From a virus, in the IMG/VR virus record IMGVR_UViG_3300010885_046521, positions 1-29,179 of that record: a stretch of 29,179 bases of DNA. One strand, 5' to 3'. This document shows positions 6,305-12,673 of this stretch, piece after piece. The stretch's first letter is position 1. Every line of letters starts with the position of its first letter. The notes beneath the pieces are model-generated. The model did not search any database and was not told where the DNA came from. It was given only the letters and a program-made list of their open reading frames with translations. The position numbers were made by a program, and so were the translations under genes.

Positions 6305-6532
6305 TTAGATGCTGTCGGCAGGGGTGGTGAGCTTGACGCCCTCGTGCACGATGCGGGCGATGTCCTCGCCCGAGAGCCCGAGAGCCTTGTAGAGGCGCAT
6401 GATCGACGCGGCAGAAGGGCGACGGCGCCCGTTCTCCCACGCCTTCACCGCGGAAACCGTCACGCCTACGGCGGCGGCGAGCGTGGCCTGACTGAGGCCG
6501 GCGTTCTTTCTTAGCTGACTGAGGCGACCCAC
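6305..6532 (-). CDS. Cro/CI-type transcriptional repressor (XRE family HTH)
   Basis: A 75-aa protein with one XRE-type helix-turn-helix over residues about 4-60 (LSQLRKNAGLSQATLAAAVGVTVSAVKAWENGRRRPSAASIMRLYKALGL). The start is GTG with an excellent AGGAGG eight bases upstream. There is no C-terminal dimerisation or peptidase domain, so it is Cro-like in size rather than a full LexA-type CI. It is the first leftward gene beside the divergent control region and probably binds the 54-bp palindrome to control both its own and the rightward operon. Confidence 0.92.
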   Translation of the reverse strand: MGRLSQLRKNAGLSQATLAAAVGVTVSAVKAWENGRRRPSAASIMRLYKALGLSGEDIARIVHEGVKLTTPADSI

Positions 6533-6547
6533 TTTCTTTTCCTCCTA

Positions 6548-6601
6548 GGGTTGACGAGCAGACACCCCTCCTTTAGTTAGGGGGTGTCGGCCAGTCAACC
6601 C
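6548..6601. promoter_or_regulatory. 54-bp nested palindrome: operator with overlapping divergent promoters
   Basis: Outer arms GGGTTGAC (6548-6555) and GTCAACCC (6594-6601), and inner arms GACACCCC (6561-6568) and GGGGTGTC (6581-6588), share one exact centre between 6574 and 6575. Each outer arm carries a -35-like box on its own strand: TTGACG rightward (6551-6556) and TTGACT leftward (6598-6593). The core CTTTAGTTAG would supply -10 boxes for both, 16-18 bases away, though neither is a good consensus match. The element lies between the repressor and the ERF gene. The likely binder is the XRE repressor. Confidence 0.75.
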
Positions 6602-6617
6602 CCGACGCGGAGAAAAG

Positions 6618-7358
6618 ATGCACCTGCAATCAGAAACGATCGGCGAGCTGGCAAAGGCCCTCGCCCAGGCCCAAGGCGAGATGGGCGCGGCGGCAAAGGA
6701 CGCCTCTAATCCTCACTTCAAGAGCCGCTATGCGGACCTCGCGAGCATCATGGACGCATGCCGCGCTCCCCTGGCGCGTCACGGCCTCGCGGTGAGCCAG
6801 CTTCCCGCACGTCGCGAGGATGGTTCCGTCATGCTGACGACGCTCCTTATGCATTCCAGCGGGGAGTTCATCGGTAGCTACATGACGGCGAAGCCTGCCC
6901 AGGAGAACCCTCAGGTGCTGGGCTCGATGCTGACCTACCTCCGGCGCTATGCGCTCGCGTCTGTGGTCGGCGTCGTTTCAGACGACGACGACGGAGAGGC
7001 GGCGACGGCCCCCACGCGCAGGCCCGCCCAGGAGCCCCCCAGGGCGCCCGCAAGGCCCGAGCCTAGCCAGCGCCCGTCCGCTCCTCCTGCCGCGCTTGTA
7101 GAGGCCGTAGAGCGCGTGCAAACGCGAATGGGCGGGACGGCGGACTTCCACCGCTCGACCGATTGCCCGAAGTGCGGCGGTCCCATGTGGGACAACCGCG
7201 AGAAGAAGACGAACCCGAAGGCGCCCGACTTCAAGTGTCGCGACAAGGGATGCGACGGGACCATCTGGAAGTTCAAGGCGCCGCCCGAGCCTGTTCCCAT
7301 CCCCGGCGGCTTCCTGGAGCGCGACGGAAACGACTTCCCCGACGAAATCCCCTTCTAA
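6618..7358 (+). CDS. erf: ERF-family single-strand annealing protein with zinc ribbon and SSB-like acidic tip
   Basis: A 246-aa recombinase that anneals complementary single strands. The N-terminal ERF domain (about 1-122) contains the typical NPHFKSRYADLASIMDACRAPLARHGL (31-57) and YLRRYALASVVGVVSDDDDG. A proline/alanine-rich linker (130-160) follows, then a four-cysteine zinc ribbon (C183, C186, C207, C212). The last eight residues, DFPDEIPF, resemble the acidic tip of E. coli SSB (DFDDDIPF). The ATG follows a GGAG ribosome site. It is first in the rightward operon, with an exonuclease next to it, as in annealase-exonuclease recombination pairs. Confidence 0.93.
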   Translation: MHLQSETIGELAKALAQAQGEMGAAAKDASNPHFKSRYADLASIMDACRAPLARHGLAVSQLPARREDGSVMLTTLLMHSSGEFIGSYMTAKPAQENPQVLGSMLTYLRRYALASVVGVVSDDDDGEAATAPTRRPAQEPPRAPARPEPSQRPSAPPAALVEAVERVQTRMGGTADFHRSTDCPKCGGPMWDNREKKTNPKAPDFKCRDKGCDGTIWKFKAPPEPVPIPGGFLERDGNDFPDEIPF

Positions 7359-7369
7359 GGAGCTGACCC

Positions 7370-8110
7370 ATGCTGTTCATCGACATTGAAACCCTCCCCC
7401 CGCTCGGTTGGGACGACGCAAAGATCGACGCCTACGTGCGCGAGCGCGTCCCCGGAACCTTCAAGAAGCCTGAGAGTATTGCGCAATGGTGCGAGGAGAA
7501 CCGTACCGAGGTCTTCGCGCGTGCGGCCCTCGATTGGCGCGTGTCTCGCATCGCCTGTATCGGCGTGATCTATGACGACGGCGACACCGTCATGGAAGAC
7601 TGCTTTATGGGAGGCACGACAGACGCGCACGAGGCGCAGGCCCTCCGCAATCTGGACGACTTCCTGAGCGCAGCCGCGGCGCATGACGGCGCCGTGTGCG
7701 GGCACAACGTCCTGGGCTTCGACCTTCCCCGCCTGCACATCACGTCAGCGCGTGTCGGTAGCTCGCTCACGTCATGGCTCGCGCAGCTGTCGCGTCACTC
7801 TCGGTCGCGCGTGGTCGATACGATGCACCTCGCCTTCCCGACGCGCGAGCGCGTGGGCCTCGCGGACCTGGGGGAGGCGCTCGGCATCGGCGGGAAGTCC
7901 GGCCACGGAAGCGAAGTCCTGGCCATGTACACCGAGGGCCGTCACGGCGAGCTCATGCGCTACTGTCTCGCTGACGTGCGCCTGACGCGCGAGGTCTACC
8001 GCCGCCTATCCGGAGAGCTTCCGGCCTATGCGCCGACTACGCCTCTGCTGAACATGGATCGGTACCAGGTGGCGGCGCTGATCGATAACGCCATGCGGAG
8101 GGATGCATGA
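7370..8110 (+). CDS. DnaQ-like (DEDDy) 3'-5' exonuclease
   Basis: A 246-aa nuclease with the three exonuclease motifs of the RNase H-like DEDD superfamily: FIDIET at the start (D5, E7), GHNVLGFDLPRL (D118) and YCLAD with the tyrosine type (Y198, D202). It has no polymerase domain and most resembles the free-standing proteins related to the exonuclease part of family B polymerases. AAGGAG precedes the ATG, 11 bases after the ERF gene. It could make single strands for the annealase or trim ends. Strict 3'-5' polarity is inferred from the family. Confidence 0.9.
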   Translation: MLFIDIETLPPLGWDDAKIDAYVRERVPGTFKKPESIAQWCEENRTEVFARAALDWRVSRIACIGVIYDDGDTVMEDCFMGGTTDAHEAQALRNLDDFLSAAAAHDGAVCGHNVLGFDLPRLHITSARVGSSLTSWLAQLSRHSRSRVVDTMHLAFPTRERVGLADLGEALGIGGKSGHGSEVLAMYTEGRHGELMRYCLADVRLTREVYRRLSGELPAYAPTTPLLNMDRYQVAALIDNAMRRDA

Positions 8111-8424
8111 TTCGCGCGCAGCTCCACAAGATCGACGAAGCCCTGCAGAGCGCGATCCATCGCATGCGCAGCGCCGAGGAGGGATTCGCCACCTATGACG
8201 AACCCTACATGCGCGGGCAGGCCCAGGGCATCGCGCGCGCTCGGCGAGAGCTTGTGCGCGTGTCCGAACTTCTAGTGTATGCACTAGAAGATGCGCGCAG
8301 TATTGACGCGCTCGCCGCTCGCGAGATCCGCGCCATGGCCGCGGAGCGTGGCGATGTGGCCTACTACGGACCCGAGGCGCTCCAGGCGTTCGCCGCGGAG
8401 CTTGCGGAGAGTGACCATGACTGA
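8107..8424 (+). CDS. Hypothetical helical protein
   Basis: A 105-aa protein whose ATG overlaps the exonuclease stop (ATGA) and whose own stop overlaps the next gene. It is mostly charged helix (KIDEALQSAIHRMRSAEEGF, RARRELVRVSELLVYALEDAR). There is no cysteine and no membrane span. No family is recognised. It is co-transcribed with the recombination genes. Confidence 0.75.
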   Translation: MIRAQLHKIDEALQSAIHRMRSAEEGFATYDEPYMRGQAQGIARARRELVRVSELLVYALEDARSIDALAAREIRAMAAERGDVAYYGPEALQAFAAELAESDHD

Positions 8425-8752
8425 CGCGGAAGCCGAAGCCTTGGGCCGTCGCCTCGTGGCCTGCAAGAGCTTCCGGGTGATGCGCGGCATGCTGGACATG
8501 CAGGGCCGGACGTGGGGACGTGACCTTCTCTGGAGGTGGCGCAACGATCTAGACGTGCCTGACCTACGCGACCCTGCCACTCTCGGATGCCTGCTCGCGC
8601 TGGTGCGGGAGGCGTGGGACGATCCTCGCTTAGTTTGTGTCCCGTGGCGTCTGCAATGGGCAGTGGATCGTGTGTGGGAAAACAACGGCAGACTGTCCGT
8701 AGCTCACACCGAGGCCGAGGCCCTCGTCGCCGCGCTGGAGGCTGCCCCCTAG
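8417..8752 (+). CDS. Hypothetical protein, last gene of the rightward operon
   Basis: A 111-aa protein starting MTDAEAEALGRRLVACKSF, chosen because its ATG overlaps the upstream stop by 8 bases. It is rich in tryptophan and arginine (RTWGRDLLWRWRNDLDVPDL, WRLQWAVDRVW) and mostly helical. Short proteins of this style occur in phage early operons, but I cannot name a family. It ends 7 bases before the terminator hairpin. Confidence 0.75.
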   Translation: MTDAEAEALGRRLVACKSFRVMRGMLDMQGRTWGRDLLWRWRNDLDVPDLRDPATLGCLLALVREAWDDPRLVCVPWRLQWAVDRVWENNGRLSVAHTEAEALVAALEAAP

Positions 8753-8758
8753 CAGAAA

Positions 8759-8785
8759 GCCCCGGTGGACGAATCCCACCGGGGC
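8759..8785. terminator. Hairpin terminator between convergent operons
   Basis: GCCCCGGTGG (8759-8768) and CCACCGGGGC (8776-8785) form a perfect 10-bp stem with a 7-base loop. On the leftward transcript it is followed by TTTCTGC and on the rightward by CTCTTGCTC, so both tracts are weak but usable. It is placed to end the rightward operon and the leftward late operon. Confidence 0.85.
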
Positions 8786-8943
8786 CTCTTGCTCGTCCCG
8801 CACCATTACGGGGCTCGCTGCCGCTCCCCAAGTTCCAGCTTCAGTCGCGGCGCAGACAGCGTAACGGGAAAGCCCCCGCCGCGCACCATGCGTAGCGAGG
8901 GCGGCGCGCTGTCGCCACCACAGGGAGCGCGCTTGCGTGTCTC
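8786..8943. other. Short gap between convergent operons with one doubtful frame
   Basis: A stretch of about 160 bases with no convincing gene. It holds the doubtful 27-aa frame listed separately and a long-range GACAGCG/CGCTGTC pairing. Nothing else is seen. Confidence 0.4.
8806..8889 (-). CDS. Possible 27-aa peptide or readthrough tail
   Basis: The frame MVRGGGFPVTLSAPRLKLEL... ends at TAA just before the terminator. It has no ribosome site. It lies in the same phase as the preceding 104-aa gene, and the 45 codons after that gene's TAA contain no stop, so it might be a readthrough or decayed tail of that protein. The residue pattern looks coding, but GC-rich DNA often gives such frames by chance. 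Confidence 0.25.
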   Translation of the reverse strand: MVRGGGFPVTLSAPRLKLELGERQRAP

Positions 8944-9258
8944 TTATCCGCGCTCGACTACCATGGCCTCCACGCGGCGCACGTCTTCGCATTCGCCCGT
9001 GACGTAATACACGCGGAAGCCGGCGCCCCACTCACCGCGGGCCGCGCGAATGGCACGCTTGCGGAGCTGGCGCATCCTTGTGGGCTCGTCGGGCGCCGCG
9101 GCGCAGGCATCATGCGACACGAGGCGCACGCGGAGAACGGTAGGCGTGACCTCCTCGACGCGCACCGAGAGCGTGAGCCCTACCGGGATCTCGCACGCAT
9201 CGAGGTATGGCCGCAGCTCGGCGAGCGTGGCGACCTCTGGCGGGTGCGCGCAGTCCAT
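8944..9258 (-). CDS. Hypothetical protein behind the endolysin
   Basis: A 104-aa protein whose ATG overlaps the endolysin stop (TGATG), so it is probably translated with the lysis genes. It has a C-terminal beta-rich part (GFRVYYVTGECEDVRRVEAMVVERG) and a basic middle segment (RMRQLRKRAIRAARG). No signal peptide or membrane span is visible, so it is not an obvious spanin. Function unknown. Confidence 0.75.
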   Translation of the reverse strand: MDCAHPPEVATLAELRPYLDACEIPVGLTLSVRVEEVTPTVLRVRLVSHDACAAAPDEPTRMRQLRKRAIRAARGEWGAGFRVYYVTGECEDVRRVEAMVVERG

Positions 9259-10064
9259 CAGGCCCCAGGGAGCGCGAGCAGTCGGGGGAACACGGACACG
9301 TCCTTTGCGGCCACGAGCGCATCAGCGGCGGCAAGCGTGACGCCCAGGAGCGATACGATGGCCTGCTTCGTCTTCGGTCCCGGCATGCCGTCCACCTTGC
9401 CGATATCGGCGCCCGCTCGCTGGAGGCACGCCTGCAGGATGTGCCCGTAGGTCTGACAGTCGCCCGAATGGCCCACGAGGATCGCGCCCACCTTCGCAGC
9501 CTCCTCGTACCCGAGGCGCTTGAGCACGCCGGCCAGGTCGCCCCAGAAGTCGAAATGCCACGCCTCGCTAGCGCCTTCGTCCGCGGTCTTGATGATCGGA
9601 GCCCAACCGGTCGCCTTTGCGCACTCCCACAACACGTCCAGCTGCTTGTCAGCGGGGACGCCTGGGAACTTGAGAGCGCCCAGGTGGATGTCGATAGCCC
9701 GCCCGCCGTTGTGCATGCTGCGACCAGGCAGCGCGACAAATGCCGCCTTCATGGTCGCCGCGTTGAAAGCCGCCGTCCCAGGCTTAGGCTTACCGGCCTT
9801 CGCCCAGGTGTCGTACTTCGTGCGCGCCGCCTGCTGCACGCCTACGTCGCGGTGGAGCTCGGTCACGCGGAAGTCGCCGCCTCGCGCAGTCACTGCCTCG
9901 TGGAGAGCGAGCAGCGCAGCCGCCGCCGCGGGCGTAGCGATGCCTGCCTTGCCCAGCTTGGCAAGCGGGGTGAGCGCATGGCGAGGTCCGGATGTGCCGC
10001 CCGTGCGCGCGTAGCTGGAGAGGATCCGAGGATCGACGGGAACCAGGGGGACGATACCGCTCAT
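9258..10064 (-). CDS. Endolysin: M15-type peptidase with C-terminal peptidoglycan-binding segment
   Basis: A 268-aa lytic enzyme. The zinc peptidase motifs of the VanY/M15 group are present: S-x-H-x-x-G-x-A-x-D at 116-125 (H118, D125) and E-x-W-H at 167-170 (E167 catalytic, H170 zinc ligand). It should cut peptide bonds in the cross-links or stems of peptidoglycan. Residues about 195-250 (VGHSGDCQTYGHILQACLQRAG, VDGMPGPKTKQAIVSLL) resemble a peptidoglycan-binding type 1 repeat. No signal peptide is visible, so it needs a holin for export; two membrane proteins lie directly upstream. Its ATG overlaps the end of the 177-aa gene. Confidence 0.93.
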   Translation of the reverse strand: MSGIVPLVPVDPRILSSYARTGGTSGPRHALTPLAKLGKAGIATPAAAAALLALHEAVTARGGDFRVTELHRDVGVQQAARTKYDTWAKAGKPKPGTAAFNAATMKAAFVALPGRSMHNGGRAIDIHLGALKFPGVPADKQLDVLWECAKATGWAPIIKTADEGASEAWHFDFWGDLAGVLKRLGYEEAAKVGAILVGHSGDCQTYGHILQACLQRAGADIGKVDGMPGPKTKQAIVSLLGVTLAAADALVAAKDVSVFPRLLALPGA

Positions 10065-10594
10065 GCCTTCTTTCCCTTGGCGCTCGCGCGCTTGGTGGAG
10101 GTTTCGATCACAGTCACGCGCTCCTCGAGCTCCTCGACCTGCACCACAAGCGGAGCCAGGCGAGAGGACTTGGCGCGCATTTCATCTACGGAAGTCGCCG
10201 CAGCTTGCGCCTTGCCTTCTGCTGCAGCAATGCGAGCCTCGATCTCGTTGTGCTTAGCGATGCATTGTGGGGGACTCACCGTGGGCTGGTTGGCCTTGAG
10301 CTCCATTTCGCGCAGCTTCAGATCGTGCGCCTCGCGGCTGCGCTGGCTGTAGAACTTCCAGCCGCCGGCCCCGAACAGCACGGCGAGAACGGCGACCAGC
10401 AGGCCGGCGCTTCCCTCTTGCTTGCCGAGGAGGCCCTGCAGCTCGCCCGCGGCGCTGGACGCCTCCGCGGTTACGTCATGCGTGGTCGCTTGGAGGCCCT
10501 CGACGCTGACAGGAACGACAGGCTCTTGAACCAGCGGCACCACATCGCCGACAGGCGCGGCGACAGGCTCGGTCACTTCGATAGTCTCAGGCAT
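10061..10594 (-). CDS. Membrane-anchored coiled-coil protein of the lysis cassette
   Basis: A 177-aa protein. An acidic, Val/Pro-rich N-terminal part (1-58) precedes one membrane span (about 62-78, SAGLLVAVLAVLFGAGG). A long helical region (80-165) with heptad character follows, then a basic end (KRASAKGKKA). One span plus a long coiled coil is the shape of an i-spanin, but the long N-terminal part is atypical; it may instead be a holin-like or virion protein. It starts in a TAATG overlap with the 93-aa gene and ends in an ATGA-type overlap with the endolysin. Confidence 0.75.
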   Translation of the reverse strand: MPETIEVTEPVAAPVGDVVPLVQEPVVPVSVEGLQATTHDVTAEASSAAGELQGLLGKQEGSAGLLVAVLAVLFGAGGWKFYSQRSREAHDLKLREMELKANQPTVSPPQCIAKHNEIEARIAAAEGKAQAAATSVDEMRAKSSRLAPLVVQVEELEERVTVIETSTKRASAKGKKA

Positions 10595-10875
10595 TAGCGG
10601 GCTCCCGTGTGCGTGTGCGCCATGCTGGCGACGGCTGAAAGCTGGCGGTCGATAGCATCAAGGCGTCCTTCGATACGTCGGAGCGAGGCGCCGAGAGCCT
10701 CTAGCTGGGCGTCCGTGCGCGTGTCCTCGATCTGCCCCGCCTGTGCGTCTTGGGACATGATGCCAAGAGCGCCACCGCCGCCGGCCATCGCCGCGCCCAG
10801 CAGCAGCAAAGACCACACAGGTACCGGCACCATTCGCCTAGTCCACGCGCTGTCGCTTGCGCCTGTGTCTGCCAT
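10594..10875 (-). CDS. Small membrane protein, holin candidate
   Basis: A 93-aa protein from the ATG that has GGAGG upstream; a longer frame to 10908 lacks support. One membrane span (about 18-40, VPVWSLLLLGAAMAGGGGALGIM) is followed by a charged helix (DTRTDAQLEALGASLRRIEGRLDAIDRQL). The charged helix and C-terminus probably lie on one side of the membrane. Size, position and the single span fit a class III-type holin or a holin partner, an inference from context. Confidence 0.75.
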   Translation of the reverse strand: MADTGASDSAWTRRMVPVPVWSLLLLGAAMAGGGGALGIMSQDAQAGQIEDTRTDAQLEALGASLRRIEGRLDAIDRQLSAVASMAHTHTGAR

Positions 10876-10911
10876 GCTGAATACCTCCCCACAGCGCGAC
10901 AATAACACAGA

Positions 10912-10934
10912 CGCCAGCCCCTAGAAGGCTGGCG
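10912..10934. terminator. Hairpin between tail and lysis genes
   Basis: CGCCAGCC (10912-10919) pairs with GGCTGGCG (10927-10934) across a 7-base loop. On the leftward transcript it is followed by TCTGTGTTATTGT, a T-rich tract. It is a likely terminator or attenuator that would lower readthrough from tail genes into lysis genes. Confidence 0.65.
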
Positions 10935-10956
10935 GCATGTGATTGAATTCGTGAGG

Positions 10957-11154
10957 TTAGACGCGGAATAGAACGACGTTGACATCTTCAGCGTCTACCC
11001 CGGCGCAGTAGTCCTCGCCGAACTCCACCGCAGACACGCCAGCAGGAAGGCGATCGATGTCGAGCGCAGGCATGGCGCCTTGGCCCACCTTGAGCGTTTT
11101 TACGGACGGATAAACCTCGAGAATTGCCAACACGTAGTCGGTGATAGGTTCCAT
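10957..11154 (-). CDS. Small hypothetical protein behind the tail fibre genes
   Basis: A 65-aa acidic protein, MEPITDYVLAILEVYPSVKT to ...VNVVLFRV. The ATG has GGCAAGGA upstream and follows the 326-aa stop by 8 bases; the longer frame to 11454 overlaps the fibre gene and is rejected. It looks like a small mixed alpha/beta protein. Function unknown; it could be a fibre assembly helper or minor virion protein. Confidence 0.65.
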   Translation of the reverse strand: MEPITDYVLAILEVYPSVKTLKVGQGAMPALDIDRLPAGVSAVEFGEDYCAGVDAEDVNVVLFRV

Positions 11155-11162
11155 TCCTTGCC

Positions 11163-12143
11163 TCAGTACGTCAGGACGCATGCATCCTGCGCGGTAGTGG
11201 TTGACGAGCCGACGATATATCCGACATCGACGCCACCGTTTCGCCAGACGTTCCCGCATACCGCATCGCGCGTGTACCAGCAGGAGCGCAGCACGCCCCA
11301 AAAGGTGCTGTTTGCCTGCGCCATCGGCATGGGAAGCCGGGGGATCTCGCCGCTTCGGGAGGTCCAGGCCGGCGGGAAGGCAGCAGTCCCTCCGGGTGTG
11401 AGCACGCGAGAAACCGGGACGATCGAGGTCAAGCCGATGTTGAAGACGCCACAATGCGCGACGGCATTCGCCGTACCGTGCGAGAGGATGCCGGTAGAAG
11501 AACCGAAGTATTCAAACCACATGGTGGCCGACATATTTGCCGTGCTGCCGGTTCCCGCCATCAGATAGACCCGCCCATCGCTCTCGCCGCCGGTCGTGGA
11601 CGTGGTAGACATCGGGTCGATCCAGGCCCCGAGCGCCATACCGCTAGTGACCCCGGTGGCGCTCTCGGCGAGCACAACGACGCATTGCTCCTGGCTCTCC
11701 CAGAGGAAGACGCGGTCGTATGCGATGGTCGCAAACACGCGCGAGCCTCGCCAGTAGCCGGAGAAGCCCGTGGTGAACGGCTGCGCATTGAACCAGCTCG
11801 TGTAAGCGCCAGCTCCGCGCGCCATTCCGTAGACAAGAGCGTTCGTCTGGGTCGCCGTGTCAGGCGTCAGGAAGGTGTAGGCGCGTACCGTAGTCGCGCC
11901 GCCGATGATGTATCGGAACCCCAGGGCGTTCGTCGGGGGATTTCCATAGGCAGCTTCCGTGGTGCCCGCGATCTGCTCGCGTGCCCAGGTCCAGGCCGAA
12001 CCTGTCCCCGGCGTGCGTACCGCTCCGCTTGCGTAAGTCGTGGCGATGCCGAGCGTGTAGAGAGCGTCGAGGGCGCCGCTGATGGACCCAGCGGTAAACG
12101 TCCCCATTCCGACGTAGCGAAAGTTCGTGGTGGCGAGCGGCAT
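11163..12143 (-). CDS. Tail-associated structural protein
   Basis: A 326-aa Gly/Thr/Ala-rich, beta-type protein, MPLATTNFRYVGMGTFTAG..., with many aromatic residues. Its start overlaps the previous stop (TAATG). A run of beta strands (VFATIAYDRVFLWESQEQCVVVLAE, RVYLMAGTGSTANMSATMWFEYFG) suggests a lobed virion domain. It lies between a short fibre-like protein and the lysis genes, where siphoviruses keep tail-tip and receptor-binding proteins. No enzyme motif is seen. Confidence 0.75.
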   Translation of the reverse strand: MPLATTNFRYVGMGTFTAGSISGALDALYTLGIATTYASGAVRTPGTGSAWTWAREQIAGTTEAAYGNPPTNALGFRYIIGGATTVRAYTFLTPDTATQTNALVYGMARGAGAYTSWFNAQPFTTGFSGYWRGSRVFATIAYDRVFLWESQEQCVVVLAESATGVTSGMALGAWIDPMSTTSTTGGESDGRVYLMAGTGSTANMSATMWFEYFGSSTGILSHGTANAVAHCGVFNIGLTSIVPVSRVLTPGGTAAFPPAWTSRSGEIPRLPMPMAQANSTFWGVLRSCWYTRDAVCGNVWRNGGVDVGYIVGSSTTTAQDACVLTY

Positions 12144-12673
12144 TAGGTGATCGTCCCTGGGTAAGATTCAGCCGTGAACGCTACGGCGAAGGTTTCTACC
12201 TGCTCCACGATTTCGGCAGCTTCGGCTGTGAACGCAACGGCAGCGATCGGGATTGCGACCCATTGCAGGATGCCGCCTCGCCTCGCGAGCATGGTTTCGT
12301 CCGTAGTCGCGGCGAGCGCCGCTGCTGTGCCGCCGCTGTCCCAGGTGGCTACCGCATTAGCCGCGCCCGTGTGCCCGCTGGAGCTCCACCCGAGGCCGGT
12401 AGTCGAGCTGTGCGCGGGGACTGCAGGCGTCCCGTGCGAATGGTCGCCGCGTGCGTAGTCGGTAGACGTTCCGACAACCGGGGCCTGCCCGTAGCTAGTC
12501 TCGCTCACGACTGAGCTAGCAGGCGTGCCACCGCCGCCACCAGACGCGGAGACAGTCACCGTGAGCACGCTACCGCTGACAGTCTCGGTGATCGTGACGT
12601 TCGAGCCCGCGGCGATCTGAGCAGTCCGGACGAATTGCCCCACGCTGTTCCGTGTGAGAGGTACGCGCGCCAT
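12143..12673 (-). CDS. Tail fibre-like protein
   Basis: A 176-aa protein. The N-terminal strands (IAAGSNVTITETVSGSVLTVTVSASGGGGG) lead into YGQAPVVGTSTDYARGDHSHGTP, a histidine-containing motif (DHSHG) often found in trimeric phage tail fibres. The rest is Ala/Thr-rich, with a repeat near the end (VAFTAEAAEIVEQVETF / VAFTAESYPGTIT). It follows the tail-tip protein directly (TAA then ATG). A role in host attachment is inferred. Confidence 0.8.
   Translation of the reverse strand: MARVPLTRNSVGQFVRTAQIAAGSNVTITETVSGSVLTVTVSASGGGGGTPASSVVSETSYGQAPVVGTSTDYARGDHSHGTPAVPAHSSTTGLGWSSSGHTGAANAVATWDSGGTAAALAATTDETMLARRGGILQWVAIPIAAVAFTAEAAEIVEQVETFAVAFTAESYPGTIT

Noticed and set aside
9207-10352. 381-aa rightward frame opposite the endolysin
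   Set aside because: It is antisense to the endolysin and lysis genes, which have clear motifs; long antisense frames are common in GC-rich DNA.
10957-11454. 165-aa leftward frame
   Set aside because: Its first 100 codons overlap the end of the 326-aa tail gene in another frame; the 65-aa version has a good ribosome site.
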